Source: M55B165 sp964423265
GTDB lineage: Bacteria; Actinomycetota; Humimicrobiia; Humimicrobiales; Humimicrobiaceae
Assembly: GCA_964423265.1 (NCBI GenBank)
Contig: CAYREF010000004.1
Coordinates: forward strand, 1-63,101
DNA length: 63,101 nt
Direction: 5' to 3'
Shown: positions 8,934 through 17,320 of the stretch, one piece after another
Numbering within the stretch: position 1 is the stretch's first letter
How the letters are laid out: each line of letters starts with the position of its first letter
Notes under the pieces: generated by a model
The model's input: only the letters and a program-made list of their open reading frames with translations
Databases searched by the model: none
Told to the model about the DNA's origin: nothing
Translations under genes and position numbers: made by a program

Positions 8934-9809
8934 ATGAGAAATTTAATCATTATAAATCCAGTTGCAGCCAGGGGATTACCCTTAAAGGCTAAAACCAATA
9001 TTGAGAAACAGTTAAAAGAAAATAACATCAACTACAAGCTACACATAAGCAAAAGCTCGCAAGATATAGTACAAACAGTAAAAAAGAACCTTCACAATTT
9101 TAATAATTTTATTGGCGTTGGCGGTGACGGAACCATACACTACATTGCCAATGCCCTGGTAGGAACTGAAAAAAATTTAGGCGTTATCCCCATGGGCTCC
9201 GGCAATGATATTTCTTCAAATCTTGGCATTCCCAGAGACATTAAAAAATCAATCAATATTATTAAAAAAAGCAATATAAAAAAAATGGACCTGGGTATTA
9301 TCAACCAAGAATACTATTATTTAGGAGTGGCCGGAACAGGGTTTGATTCAGAAGTTAATGACCTGGCAAATAATACCAAATTGCCCATAAAAGGCCCATC
9401 TAAATATACTTATGCTGTTTATACTAAGTTAATTACCTTCAGGTCTAAAGAATTTAGCCTAAGTTATAATAAAAAAAATAACAAAGTGCATGCCATGATG
9501 GTAGCTATAACTAATCTGCCCTGCTATGGTGGCGGCATGAGAGTAGCCCCTGAATCTGATCCTTTTGACGGCAATTTTGACATATGTATTATAAAAAGGA
9601 TGAATAAATTCCATTTTGTAAAGATTTTTCCTACTGTTTTTGAGGGCAAGCATATACTTGACCCTCACGTGGAAATATTCAGGTCTCGGGAAATAAAAAT
9701 TACATGCAATTACAATTTTAGTGTTTTTGCAGACGGTGAATATATTTGCAAACTTCCTGCCACCTTTGAACTCATCCCTAAATCAGTCAACATTATATTG
9801 CCTGGTTAA
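8934..9809 (+). CDS. Diacylglycerol/lipid kinase, YegS/DgkB family
   Basis: A soluble lipid kinase of 291 residues. The N-terminal nucleotide site shows NPVAARG (9-15), GVGGDGTIHYIANAL (about 62-76) and PMGSGNDISSNLGIP (about 86-100). The C-terminal beta-sandwich contains CYGGGMRVAPESDPFDG and FADGEYI. It probably phosphorylates diacylglycerol, recycling it to phosphatidic acid. No Shine-Dalgarno is obvious before the ATG. Its stop overlaps the convergent lipoprotein gene by 4 bp. Confidence 0.88.
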   Translation: MRNLIIINPVAARGLPLKAKTNIEKQLKENNINYKLHISKSSQDIVQTVKKNLHNFNNFIGVGGDGTIHYIANALVGTEKNLGVIPMGSGNDISSNLGIPRDIKKSINIIKKSNIKKMDLGIINQEYYYLGVAGTGFDSEVNDLANNTKLPIKGPSKYTYAVYTKLITFRSKEFSLSYNKKNNKVHAMMVAITNLPCYGGGMRVAPESDPFDGNFDICIIKRMNKFHFVKIFPTVFEGKHILDPHVEIFRSREIKITCNYNFSVFADGEYICKLPATFELIPKSVNIILPG

Positions 9810-10984
9810 TATCTTGCCCAGGTCCCATTAGTGTAAACAAATACAGTTGAAGGCGGATCAACCCTTTCCCCATTAGAATCGAACTCAATATGCCCGACCA
9901 GCCCATCATAAGATATCTGGCTAAGGTTATCTATATATTCTTCGGGTAGAATAGAATTTGCATTTTTCATGGCATTAATTATTAAATAAACAGCATCATA
10001 ACAATAAGGGGCATAAGGGCTGGGGCTTTGTATTATATCTTCTTTATCCATCTTTTTTGCAAAATCAGTATATTTATGCCAAAAGCTTATAGCTTTTTCA
10101 TTTTCCGTGTACTTAGCAATAGAAGGAGGTTCAGGTATTACAGCAATTAAGCCTTCTAAGTATTTAGAATCTGCCAATACGCTTATCTGATCATCCATCC
10201 CCAGTTCTTCAGTTACAAATTTTGCTTTCAGGTCTTTTTTCCTAGCTTCAGTGACCAGTGAAGCTAACTGGGTATATCCCCCACAGAAAAATATTACATC
10301 AGGCTCATCAATTATTAAATTATCCGCAATCACCCCTAAATCTTCATTGGAAAAATCAATAGAATACCTTTTAAAAACATTGAGGTTGCGATCTTGCAGT
10401 ATCTCATTTAAATAGTCCACTAAATTAGCTGAGTATTCGCTTCTGTCATCAATTAGAATCAATTTCTTGGGCTTGAGCTGGCTTTCCAAAAAAGATGCTA
10501 TATTTTCGACTTTTTGTTTATTGTTCATTATTACCCTAAAAAAATTTTCTCCTGTACTAGAAAGATCTTCTCCCTGTGCATGTGCTGTAATAATAGGTAT
10601 ATTATATTCCCCATAAATGGGGATGGATACTTTAGTAGTTCCATTAAAAGTTGAGCCTACAACTGCAGACACATTTTGCTCTACCATTTCCTGGGCCACC
10701 AGGAATGCTTTTTCGGGGTTCCCTTCATCATCTTTGGTAACAAGTTTGACCTTGTAGTCAAATCCTCCCACCTTAGCAGGGGATATCTCTGATACTGCTA
10801 TGCTCATGCTTATCAGTTGATCCTGGCCCCACAACTTATTTTCCCCTGTAAGCACAGTCTGGTTTCCAATCTTTATAATCCTTTCTTTAGGTTCACATGC
10901 AGAGAAATTAAAAAGTAATAAAATGGATATTATTAAAATAATAGGAAATATTATTGATAATCTTAACCTGACTGATATTTGCAT
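9806..10984 (-). CDS. ABC transporter substrate-binding lipoprotein, LivJ/LivK type
   Basis: A periplasmic-binding-protein type 1 lipoprotein of about 392 residues. A hydrophobic signal ends in the lipobox LFNFSAC. The mature part shows IKIGNQTVLTGENKLWGQDQ, then VVGSTFNGTTKVSIPIYGEY and DAVYLIINAM. Such proteins capture branched-chain amino acids, amides or other small ligands. The start at 10984 is preceded by AGGTG eight bases away. A TTG 24 bp upstream is a weaker alternative. No permease or ATPase gene adjoins it, so it may serve a transporter elsewhere or act as a sensor. Confidence 0.82.
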   Translation of the reverse strand: MQISVRLRLSIIFPIILIISILLLFNFSACEPKERIIKIGNQTVLTGENKLWGQDQLISMSIAVSEISPAKVGGFDYKVKLVTKDDEGNPEKAFLVAQEMVEQNVSAVVGSTFNGTTKVSIPIYGEYNIPIITAHAQGEDLSSTGENFFRVIMNNKQKVENIASFLESQLKPKKLILIDDRSEYSANLVDYLNEILQDRNLNVFKRYSIDFSNEDLGVIADNLIIDEPDVIFFCGGYTQLASLVTEARKKDLKAKFVTEELGMDDQISVLADSKYLEGLIAVIPEPPSIAKYTENEKAISFWHKYTDFAKKMDKEDIIQSPSPYAPYCYDAVYLIINAMKNANSILPEEYIDNLSQISYDGLVGHIEFDSNGERVDPPSTVFVYTNGTWARY

Positions 10985-11124
10985 AAACTTTACACCTGCC
11001 CGCTCCAACTATTAAAAATTGTTTAAATGATTATATCAAAAAATGGAAAAATAATAATTATTTTTCATAGAAAGTATGCTAGAATTTTATAAAATCTATA
11101 ATATTTAAATTTTCTAAGTTTTAG

Positions 11125-11949
11125 ATGCAGCTAACCGACTTTTTAAGGGATAAAAAAATAAACCAGGCTTGCCACAACTTAAGAGGCCAAGGAATAAGCC
11201 AAGCGAAAATAGTCATTATCTTGGGTTCTTTCTTAAATAAAACTCCTTTTTACTTGACACTCTCAAATAAAAAGGAAATAGATGCTGAAAAAATACCCGG
11301 TTTTCCGGTTCCTTCTGTCCCGGGACATCAGAAAAAAATAATATTTAGCAACATTATGAACCAGAGTGTCCTAATATTTACTGGACGCTGCCACTACTAC
11401 GAAGGATACAGCATGCAGAAACTGGTATATCCCGTAGCTATAGCAAAAAAACTGGGGGCAAAGATTATAATAATTACAAACTCAGCAGGGGGCTTAAACA
11501 GGTTTTTAAACATTAATAATCTGATGGTTATTGAAGACCATATAAATTTCATGTTTGATAATCCCCTCTTTGGCTTCAGATATGACAAAAAAAGAGATTA
11601 TTTTCTGGATATGAAATCACCATATAATAAAGCACTTCTAAATAAAGCCTTATCCTGTGGAAAAGAAACAGGAATAGGTTTAAAAAAGGGAATATATGTG
11701 GGAGTAAAAGGGCCACTGCTGGAAACTAGAGCTGAGGCAGAAATGTTTAATGCCTTTGGGGGAGATGCTATTGGAATGTCTACCATCCCTGAAGCCATAA
11801 TTGCTAATTTTTTAAAAATCAAGGTATTGGGAATTTCACATATAAGGAATATGGTATATGATAATAAGGGAAAACATAGTATTTTTAACCATTTTGATGG
11901 AGTAAAAAAAGAAGGGCTTATAGGCAAAAAAGCTCGCAAAATTAATTGA
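11125..11949 (+). CDS. punA: Purine nucleoside phosphorylase, C-terminus probably frameshifted
   Basis: A PNP/MTAP-family trimeric phosphorylase that splits purine nucleosides to base and ribose-1-phosphate. Visible motifs are FTGRCHYYEGY, IITNSAGGLN, EDHINFMFDNPLFG, GPLLETRAEAEMFNAFGGDAIGMST and the late LGISHIRNM. As read it has 274 residues and ends abruptly. Dropping one A from the run at 11926-11931 gives the natural amphipathic tail KLAKLIEKILEKE, ending at 11971. A homopolymer indel or assembly error is likely. No clear Shine-Dalgarno precedes the ATG. Confidence 0.85.
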   Translation: MQLTDFLRDKKINQACHNLRGQGISQAKIVIILGSFLNKTPFYLTLSNKKEIDAEKIPGFPVPSVPGHQKKIIFSNIMNQSVLIFTGRCHYYEGYSMQKLVYPVAIAKKLGAKIIIITNSAGGLNRFLNINNLMVIEDHINFMFDNPLFGFRYDKKRDYFLDMKSPYNKALLNKALSCGKETGIGLKKGIYVGVKGPLLETRAEAEMFNAFGGDAIGMSTIPEAIIANFLKIKVLGISHIRNMVYDNKGKHSIFNHFDGVKKEGLIGKKARKIN

Positions 11950-12005
11950 AAAAATTTTAGAAAAAGAATAAATTATAAAAAAAATCTAAGTATAAGGGAG
12001 CAAAA

Positions 12006-12854
12006 ATGGGCCGTATAGCAATAGTTACGGATAGCACTTCAGATATTCCTAAAGATCTGTTAAAAAAACTTAACATTACTTTAGTCCCCTTGTCCGTAAT
12101 TTTTGATAATGAAAGCTACAAAGATAACAGTACAGAAATTACAGTAGAACAATTTTACCAAAAATTAAAAACTGCCAAAAACTTACCTAAAACTGCCCAG
12201 CCTTCGCCGGGAGATTTTTATGAGAACTATAATAGGCTGTTAGGTGAATACGATGGTATAGTTTCCATCCATATTTCAAAAAAAATGTCTGGGACTATTG
12301 ATTCTGCCTTAATGGCAAAGAAAAGGTTACCTGAAAACAATATACAAATAATAGATTCAGAACTTGTCCATATGCCCCTGGGCTTTATGGTCCTTAGAGC
12401 TGCAAGGTTAGCTAAAGAAAACAAAAGCATGGAAGAAATCATAGATGGAGTAAAAAAATTGAAAGCAAAAATGCATTCCCTGTTTATACCCAATACCCTA
12501 GAATTTCTTAAAAAAGGTGGCAGAATAGGAAGGGCTAAATCCCTGGTGGCATCGCTCCTGGAAATAAAGCCTATCCTGACTTTAAACTATGGCGAAGTGT
12601 CTCAGTTTAAAACTACCAGGAGATGGAACCAGGCAAAAAATGAGCTAATAAACTCTATGTCCACCATGGTTAAACATCCGCAAAACCTTGTAATCTCTGT
12701 AGCAGATTCAAATGTAAAAAAAGAAGGAGATGAAATGAAAGAAAAAATACAAAAAACCTTAAATCCCAAGCAAATATTAAGAGTAGAGTTTGGTTGCACA
12801 CTGGGTACCCACCTGGGGCCAGGGGCTTTAGGAATTACTTTTTTTGAAGACTAA
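12006..12854 (+). CDS. DegV family fatty-acid-binding protein, copy 1
   Basis: 282 residues in the DegV/FakB fold. Signatures are IVTDSTSDIPKDLL at 6-19, a glycine/serine lipid head-group region around ISKKMSGTIDSA, LKKGGRIGRAKSLVASLLEIKPIL, and GTHLGPGALGITFFED at the end. FakB proteins present fatty acids to the kinase FakA for phospholipid synthesis. No fakA is nearby. A GGGAG Shine-Dalgarno precedes the start. It is a close paralogue of the gene 29 bp downstream, so a tandem duplication is inferred. Confidence 0.88.
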   Translation: MGRIAIVTDSTSDIPKDLLKKLNITLVPLSVIFDNESYKDNSTEITVEQFYQKLKTAKNLPKTAQPSPGDFYENYNRLLGEYDGIVSIHISKKMSGTIDSALMAKKRLPENNIQIIDSELVHMPLGFMVLRAARLAKENKSMEEIIDGVKKLKAKMHSLFIPNTLEFLKKGGRIGRAKSLVASLLEIKPILTLNYGEVSQFKTTRRWNQAKNELINSMSTMVKHPQNLVISVADSNVKKEGDEMKEKIQKTLNPKQILRVEFGCTLGTHLGPGALGITFFED

Positions 12855-12883
12855 TATAAACTATAATTTAAAGGGAGGAAACA

Positions 12884-13738
12884 ATGGGAAAAATAGCAAT
12901 AGTTACGGATAGCACTTCTGATATACCACAGGATTTAATAAAGGAAAACAGCATAACAGTTGTGCCCTTATCAGTTAATTTCAGCAGTGGAGAATCTTAC
13001 CTAGATAATGGTAAAGACATTACCAAAGAACAATTTTATGAAAAGCTTAAAACAGCAAAAAAATTGCCTACATCAGCACAGCCAACTCCGGGCGATTTCT
13101 TAAAAACTTATAAGGAATTGCTGGCTAAAGGCTACGCTACAATTATATCCATACATATTTCTAAAAAAATGTCCGGAACTCTGGATTCAGCTCTTTCGGC
13201 AAAAAAAGAACTAAAAGATAAAGATATAGAAGTAATAGATTCATATAATGTCCATATGCCTTGTGGCATAATGGTTATAAGAGCAGCCCAAATGGCAGCA
13301 GCAGGCAAATCCAAACAGGAAATTCTTGAAAAAGTATATGAAATGAGAGACAAAGTTAAAACCTTATTCATCCCAAGGACGCTGGAATTTCTTAAAAAAG
13401 GTGGCAGAATAGGAAGGGCTAAAGGATTGGTTGCTTCTCTACTTGAAATTAAGCCTATTTTAACTATTGACTCTGGAGAAATATCACAGTTTAAAACTAC
13501 CAGGAGATGGAATCAGGCAAAAAATGAGCTAATAACCTCTATGAGAAAAATGGTAACAGATTCCAGTAAATTAACAGTTATAGTCTCACATTCAGCTGCC
13601 GTAGAGGAAGCAGATAAATTAGAAGAGAGGATAAGAGAAGAATTTAAACCAAAGGAAATATTAAGGGCTGAAATTGGGGTAATAGTTGGAACCCACATAG
13701 GCCCCGGAACTATAAATGCCACATTTTATGAAGAATAG
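12884..13738 (+). CDS. DegV family fatty-acid-binding protein, copy 2
   Basis: 284 residues, colinear with the preceding DegV protein. Both share IAIVTDSTSDIP, ISKKMSGT, TLEFLKKGGRIGRAK and FKTTRRWNQAKNELI, and even long identical DNA stretches (for example around 12600 and 13490). Two FakB-like paralogues usually differ in acyl-chain preference. That they do so here is an inference. The Shine-Dalgarno is AGGGAGGA. The stop overlaps the start of the next gene, consistent with one transcript. Confidence 0.88.
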   Translation: MGKIAIVTDSTSDIPQDLIKENSITVVPLSVNFSSGESYLDNGKDITKEQFYEKLKTAKKLPTSAQPTPGDFLKTYKELLAKGYATIISIHISKKMSGTLDSALSAKKELKDKDIEVIDSYNVHMPCGIMVIRAAQMAAAGKSKQEILEKVYEMRDKVKTLFIPRTLEFLKKGGRIGRAKGLVASLLEIKPILTIDSGEISQFKTTRRWNQAKNELITSMRKMVTDSSKLTVIVSHSAAVEEADKLEERIREEFKPKEILRAEIGVIVGTHIGPGTINATFYEE

Positions 13739-14303
13739 TTATAGCAAAAAAGATCTAAGGCAAAAAATACAAAAATTAAGAGATACACTACCAGCAAATG
13801 CCAGGAAAGAAAAAAGTAAAATAATTGCGGAAAAGTTTACTAGCACGGTAGAGTATTGCCAGTCAAAAAAAATATTGCTTTATTATCCTTTTAGGAGTGA
13901 GATAGATACCACTATTATAATTAGGAAAGCAATTGAAGACAATAAAAAAGTAGCTTTGCCCAAGGTAGAAAATAACAAGCTAGATATTTTTTTAGTAAGC
14001 GATATTTCAAAACAACTTGAAAGAGGCAGCTATAATATTATGGAACCCATAAAAAGCTTTTGCAAAAAAGCCAAGTTTAGAGAAATAGATTTAGCGGTGG
14101 TACCCGGTGTAGGTTTTGACAGAAAATTTAACCGTCTTGGATACGGGGGAGGTTTTTATGACCGGCTGCTTCCATCCCTTAGGCAAAATGTTAAAATAAT
14201 TGCCCTATGCTTTGATGTACAAATGGTTCCCAGCATCCCTACTTCCGAACATGATATAAAGGTTGATGCTATAATAACAGAATCTAATAAATACATCCGG
14301 TGA
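13728..14303 (+). CDS. 5-formyltetrahydrofolate cyclo-ligase
   Basis: About 191 residues. It converts 5-formyl-THF to 5,10-methenyl-THF with ATP. The N-terminal SKKDLRQKIQKLRD is the usual basic start. The family signature is RLGYGGGFYDRLLP near residue 140, preceded by AVVPGVGFDRKFN. The ATG at 13728 lies inside the end of degV, and another ATG 12 bp upstream is possible, so translational coupling is likely. Together with acsE further on, it indicates active folate C1 metabolism. Confidence 0.88.
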   Translation: MKNSYSKKDLRQKIQKLRDTLPANARKEKSKIIAEKFTSTVEYCQSKKILLYYPFRSEIDTTIIIRKAIEDNKKVALPKVENNKLDIFLVSDISKQLERGSYNIMEPIKSFCKKAKFREIDLAVVPGVGFDRKFNRLGYGGGFYDRLLPSLRQNVKIIALCFDVQMVPSIPTSEHDIKVDAIITESNKYIR

Positions 14304-14309
14304 TCAATT

Positions 14310-15068
14310 TTGGAAAAAGATAAAATAGCAATTTTAATTCCCGCATATAATGAAGAAGCATATATTAGAGATGTGGCAAAAAAATGCATTCCCTACAATA
14401 TGGATATAATAATTGTTGATGATGGTTCTTCAGACAATACTGTTTCCATTATTAAAAATATTCCCCAACCCAAAAATTGTAAAATTGTATTAATTAAACA
14501 CCCAAAAAATTTAGGAAAAGGCCAATCTTTAAAAACTGGATTTAATTACGTAATTAAAAATAATTATACCGGAGTTATAACTATAGATGCAGATGGTCAG
14601 CACGATACCGGTGAAATCCTCAAGTTCTTAAAAAAGCTCCAGGAAGAAAATCCCGATATAATTGTTGGAAACCGCCTAAAAAACACTAAGGACATGCCTT
14701 TTATAAGACTTGCCACCAATGTTTTTACTTCATGGGTAATCTCCTTGCTCGCTGGGAAAAAAATAAGGGATGTCCAGTCAGGATACCGCTATATCTCTTC
14801 CAATATCTTAAAAAAGATAGATTTAGAAACGGGCAATTTTGACACTGAGCCAGAAATATTACTAAAAGCTAGCTGGCTAGGATACAAAATAAAGAATATT
14901 TTAATAAGGACCATATATCATGAAAATTTCATAAGCCATGTAAATCCGCTAAAAGATACCATTAAATTTTTCAAACTTGTATTTAGAAGTATCAAACAAA
15001 GGAAACTTTATTTAAAAAATGCTTCCAAAAATAGAATAGACTTCAAAAAAAACTCCGAACAGGAATAA
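14310..15068 (+). CDS. Glycosyltransferase family 2, polyprenyl-phosphate sugar synthase type
   Basis: 252 residues of GT-A fold with IPAYNEEAYIRDV at the N-terminus, IIVDDGSSDNT near 35-45 and ITIDADGQHDTGEI near 90-103. The pattern is that of dolichyl/undecaprenyl-phosphate mannose or glucose synthases, but there is no C-terminal membrane region. The start is TTG, six bases after the preceding stop. The last 57 bases overlap the end of the convergent membrane-protein gene, which is long for this compact genome. The substrate is unknown. Confidence 0.82.
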   Translation: MEKDKIAILIPAYNEEAYIRDVAKKCIPYNMDIIIVDDGSSDNTVSIIKNIPQPKNCKIVLIKHPKNLGKGQSLKTGFNYVIKNNYTGVITIDADGQHDTGEILKFLKKLQEENPDIIVGNRLKNTKDMPFIRLATNVFTSWVISLLAGKKIRDVQSGYRYISSNILKKIDLETGNFDTEPEILLKASWLGYKIKNILIRTIYHENFISHVNPLKDTIKFFKLVFRSIKQRKLYLKNASKNRIDFKKNSEQE

Positions 15069-15539
15069 GGTTACTATAAAAGAAACAGCAGCCAAAATCC
15101 CTTTCTTGTTTTTAAATTTATTCTTATTTGCATATTCACCAGTGCTTAATGCTAACACTCTATAAAATGCCTCAATAGATACCAATATTATCACATCTGC
15201 TGGTATTCCCCGGGAATGCCTTACCGCCCCTGTGAATAAAAGCACAGTGATCAAAAAGCCCGTTATAAAGGCCACCGGCATTACAGCTCTGATATAACCC
15301 AGGCCAAAATAGCCAATAGTTGATATCAAATTCCCTAAAAAAATAACCAGAAAAATATAAGGAAAAGACATCCCTTCCCTATAAGTTTCAATTCCAAAAA
15401 TTGATTGTATAAATTTAAACTTTTCTATAAACAGGACTGCAGTCTCTTCAAATAAGAAATAAAAAGCAAAACCAAAAATTCCTCCTACAATTGAGGCTGC
15501 AGAGGTTATTATAAATATTTTGTAAAAGGCTTTTATCAT
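15012..15539 (-). CDS. Integral membrane protein of unknown function
   Basis: 175 residues with about four membrane spans (near 8-30, 62-85, 88-108 and 150-170) and a short loop with YREGMSF. I do not recognise a family. A distant resemblance to SpoIIM-type proteins is too weak to use. The ATG touches the stop of the HD-GYP gene, so the two are probably co-translated. It overlaps the glycosyltransferase tail on the other strand. Confidence 0.65.
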   Translation of the reverse strand: MIKAFYKIFIITSAASIVGGIFGFAFYFLFEETAVLFIEKFKFIQSIFGIETYREGMSFPYIFLVIFLGNLISTIGYFGLGYIRAVMPVAFITGFLITVLLFTGAVRHSRGIPADVIILVSIEAFYRVLALSTGEYANKNKFKNKKGILAAVSFIVTLFLFGVFFEVYSIFGSIF

Positions 15540-16777
15540 TACAAGCTTCTTTCCAGTATTTTTACCATTGCCTTCACTACTTTTGGGCCAAATTGAGTTC
15601 CGGAATTATTTTTTAATTCTTCTATTGCTTCTATCTTGGTTAAAGCTCTTGTATAAGGTCTATCTGTGGTCATGGCATCGTAAGAATCAGCAACACACAA
15701 AATCTTAGCAAATAGAGGTATTTGGTCTCCTTTTATGCCCCGAGGATATCCACTGCCATCGTAATTTTCATGGTGATGCAAAATTGAAGACGCTTCATCC
15801 TTTAAGAAAGTTATCTCTTTTACTATTTCATACCCCACTTCCGGATGTTTTTTTACTTCTACCCAATCTCTTGCGCTCAACGTCCCAGGTTTGTTCAATA
15901 TGGAAAGATCAATTTGTATTTTTCCAATGTCATGTAAATTTGCCAGATTCTTTATTAACTCTATATCATATTCATTTAATTTTAATTCTCTTGCAATATC
16001 TTCACTATAATTTGCTACCCTAACAGAATGGCCCGCCGTATAAACATCTTTAGCCTCCATTATCTTTACAATTTGTAAAATACTATTAAGCAATGCCTTT
16101 CTTTCCTTAATCCTTAATAAGTACGTGTATTGGGCAATAATTAAAGGTAATGAAGTAAACAATAAAGTAAATGGTCCATATAATTTATAGAGAAAAGAAA
16201 TCGCCATTGCCATTAAAGTTAAGAAGACATGGAAAGGTATAAGCCAGGCAAAATTAAATATCCATACATTTAAAAAATTTACTTTTTCACTTATTGAAAT
16301 AGCGCCAGCAGTCAATAAAGTATTAATAGTAAAAAAAATAAAAGCGCTAATAAAAATAGCGCCTATATTCTTTAATGTAAAAAAGTCTGTTTCCCTTCTG
16401 TAAACTAATTCAAATACTATACTTGCCAAGCCTATAGATATTATATATTGACCAGCATTAAAAAGATGCTTATATAGAGGAACTTTTCTTAAAAACTCCT
16501 TTATATTAAAGATGGATATGAGTGTTACAAGAACAGCAGTAACAGGGCCAAATAATATTAAACTAGCCAGCGTAATACCAAAATTAACAGACACACTTCC
16601 AGTTTTAGGGAGTGGTGATGAGAGATTATCGGATGCGAACACCAATAATCCGAACAAAACCACTCCCAGCCAGGAAATTATCCGATAATTTAACAGGATA
16701 TATATCAGTAAAGATATACCTGTTAAAAATATGGTGTAAACATAAAACTGTAATCCCAGATTTTTATGTTTTTTCAC
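15539..16777 (-). CDS. Membrane-anchored HD-GYP cyclic-di-GMP phosphodiesterase
   Basis: 412 residues. The N-terminal half (about 12-225) holds six to eight membrane spans. The C-terminal half is an HD-GYP domain with AGHSVRVANYS, NLHDIGKIQ, HPEVGYEIVK, ILHHHENYDGSGYPRG and VADSYDAMTTDRPYT. All metal ligands and the GYP triplet are present, so hydrolysis of c-di-GMP is likely. The membrane part may sense a signal. It lies downstream of the CpaE-like operon and the micropeptide repeats on the same strand, so it may belong to that locus. Confidence 0.88.
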   Translation of the reverse strand: MKKHKNLGLQFYVYTIFLTGISLLIYILLNYRIISWLGVVLFGLLVFASDNLSSPLPKTGSVSVNFGITLASLILFGPVTAVLVTLISIFNIKEFLRKVPLYKHLFNAGQYIISIGLASIVFELVYRRETDFFTLKNIGAIFISAFIFFTINTLLTAGAISISEKVNFLNVWIFNFAWLIPFHVFLTLMAMAISFLYKLYGPFTLLFTSLPLIIAQYTYLLRIKERKALLNSILQIVKIMEAKDVYTAGHSVRVANYSEDIARELKLNEYDIELIKNLANLHDIGKIQIDLSILNKPGTLSARDWVEVKKHPEVGYEIVKEITFLKDEASSILHHHENYDGSGYPRGIKGDQIPLFAKILCVADSYDAMTTDRPYTRALTKIEAIEELKNNSGTQFGPKVVKAMVKILERSL

Positions 16778-16840
16778 TAATTCCCTTTTCCATTAAATAT
16801 AAAAAATTATACCAAAACAAGGCGATTTAATATAATTTTT

Positions 16841-17012
16841 TTACCATCTTACTGTCGAACAAATTCCAATTNNNNNNNNNNNNNNNNNNNNNNNNNNNNN
16901 NNNNNNNNNNNNNNNNNNNNNNNNNNNNNNNNNNNNNNNNNNNNNNNNNNNNNNNNNNNNNNNNNNNNNNNAGTGAACCTAAAGCTATCAATACTCTCAT
17001 GATCTTCTTCAT
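16841..17012 (-). CDS. 23-residue hydrophobic micropeptide, copy 1 (interrupted by assembly gap)
   Basis: The two halves flanking the N run are identical to the two halves of copy 2. Leaving out the 100 N gives exactly the same 72-nt frame, starting MKKIMRVLIALG and ending CSTVRW then TAA. The Shine-Dalgarno is GGAGGTG with seven bases to the ATG. The basic start followed by a short hydrophobic segment looks like a membrane micropeptide. The middle is not directly observed in this copy. Confidence 0.5.
16872..16971. other. Assembly gap of 100 N
   Basis: Exactly 100 undetermined bases. The flanking bases join to a sequence identical to the neighbouring repeat with nothing missing. The length is therefore probably a scaffolding placeholder caused by the repeat. 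Confidence 0.97.
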
Positions 17013-17053
17013 TTTGTTTCACCTCCTTTTCAGGATATTGTTGCATTCCTGTC

Positions 17054-17125
17054 TTACCATCTTACTGTCGAACAAATTCCAATTAGTGAACCTAAAGCTA
17101 TCAATACTCTCATGATCTTCTTCAT
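17054..17125 (-). CDS. 23-residue hydrophobic micropeptide, copy 2
   Basis: A 24-codon frame with a very strong ribosome-binding site (GGAGGTG, seven bases before ATG). The peptide starts MKKIMRVLIALG, has a short hydrophobic core and ends CSTVRW. It is too short for a normal signal peptide with cargo. It resembles in general form the tiny single-span peptides of type I toxin systems or membrane-modulating micropeptides, but no sequence match is claimed. Exact conservation of ORF and ribosome-binding site in both repeat units suggests translation matters. Confidence 0.5.
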   Translation of the reverse strand: MKKIMRVLIALGSLIGICSTVRW

Positions 17126-17152
17126 TTTGTTTCACCTCCCCTAAATTGACTT

Positions 17153-17305
17153 TTAGCCGCTTTCATACCAGGCTTTTATAATTTCAATATACTGTTTAAT
17201 CTGCTCATTAAATAAAATTATAAATATGATAATTGCCAAAATAATAATTATCCCAATAGCTAATTTTTCCCAAAAATTTAATTCCTTTTTTTTATTTTTA
17301 CCCAT
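17153..17305 (-). CDS. Small single-span membrane protein (50 residues)
   Basis: It starts MGKNKKKELNFWEKL, continues with an almost pure Ile/Leu/Phe membrane span (about residues 15-33) and ends with an amphipathic tail finishing KAWYESG. Topology by the positive-inside rule is N-terminus in. It lies 15 bp after the stop of the double-HTH gene and just upstream of the micropeptide repeats on the same strand. The Shine-Dalgarno is weak. I recognise no family. Confidence 0.6.
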   Translation of the reverse strand: MGKNKKKELNFWEKLAIGIIIILAIIIFIILFNEQIKQYIEIIKAWYESG

Positions 17306-17320
17306 TTACTATTTCAATTT

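Larger units (their letters stand above)
16841..17139. repeat. Tandem direct repeat, two 86-bp identical units with a 27-bp spacer
   Basis: Unit 1 covers 16841-17026 (86 bases without the N run) and unit 2 covers 17054-17139. They are identical throughout and diverge immediately outside. Each unit contains a complete Shine-Dalgarno and 23-codon ORF on the minus strand. The spacer 17027-17053 contains the short inverted repeat CAGGA/TCCTG. The true copy number is uncertain because the gap falls within a unit. Confidence 0.85.

Noticed and set aside
16841..17139. CRISPR array
   Set aside because: The units are 86 bp with one short spacer and contain translated ORFs; no cas genes are present.
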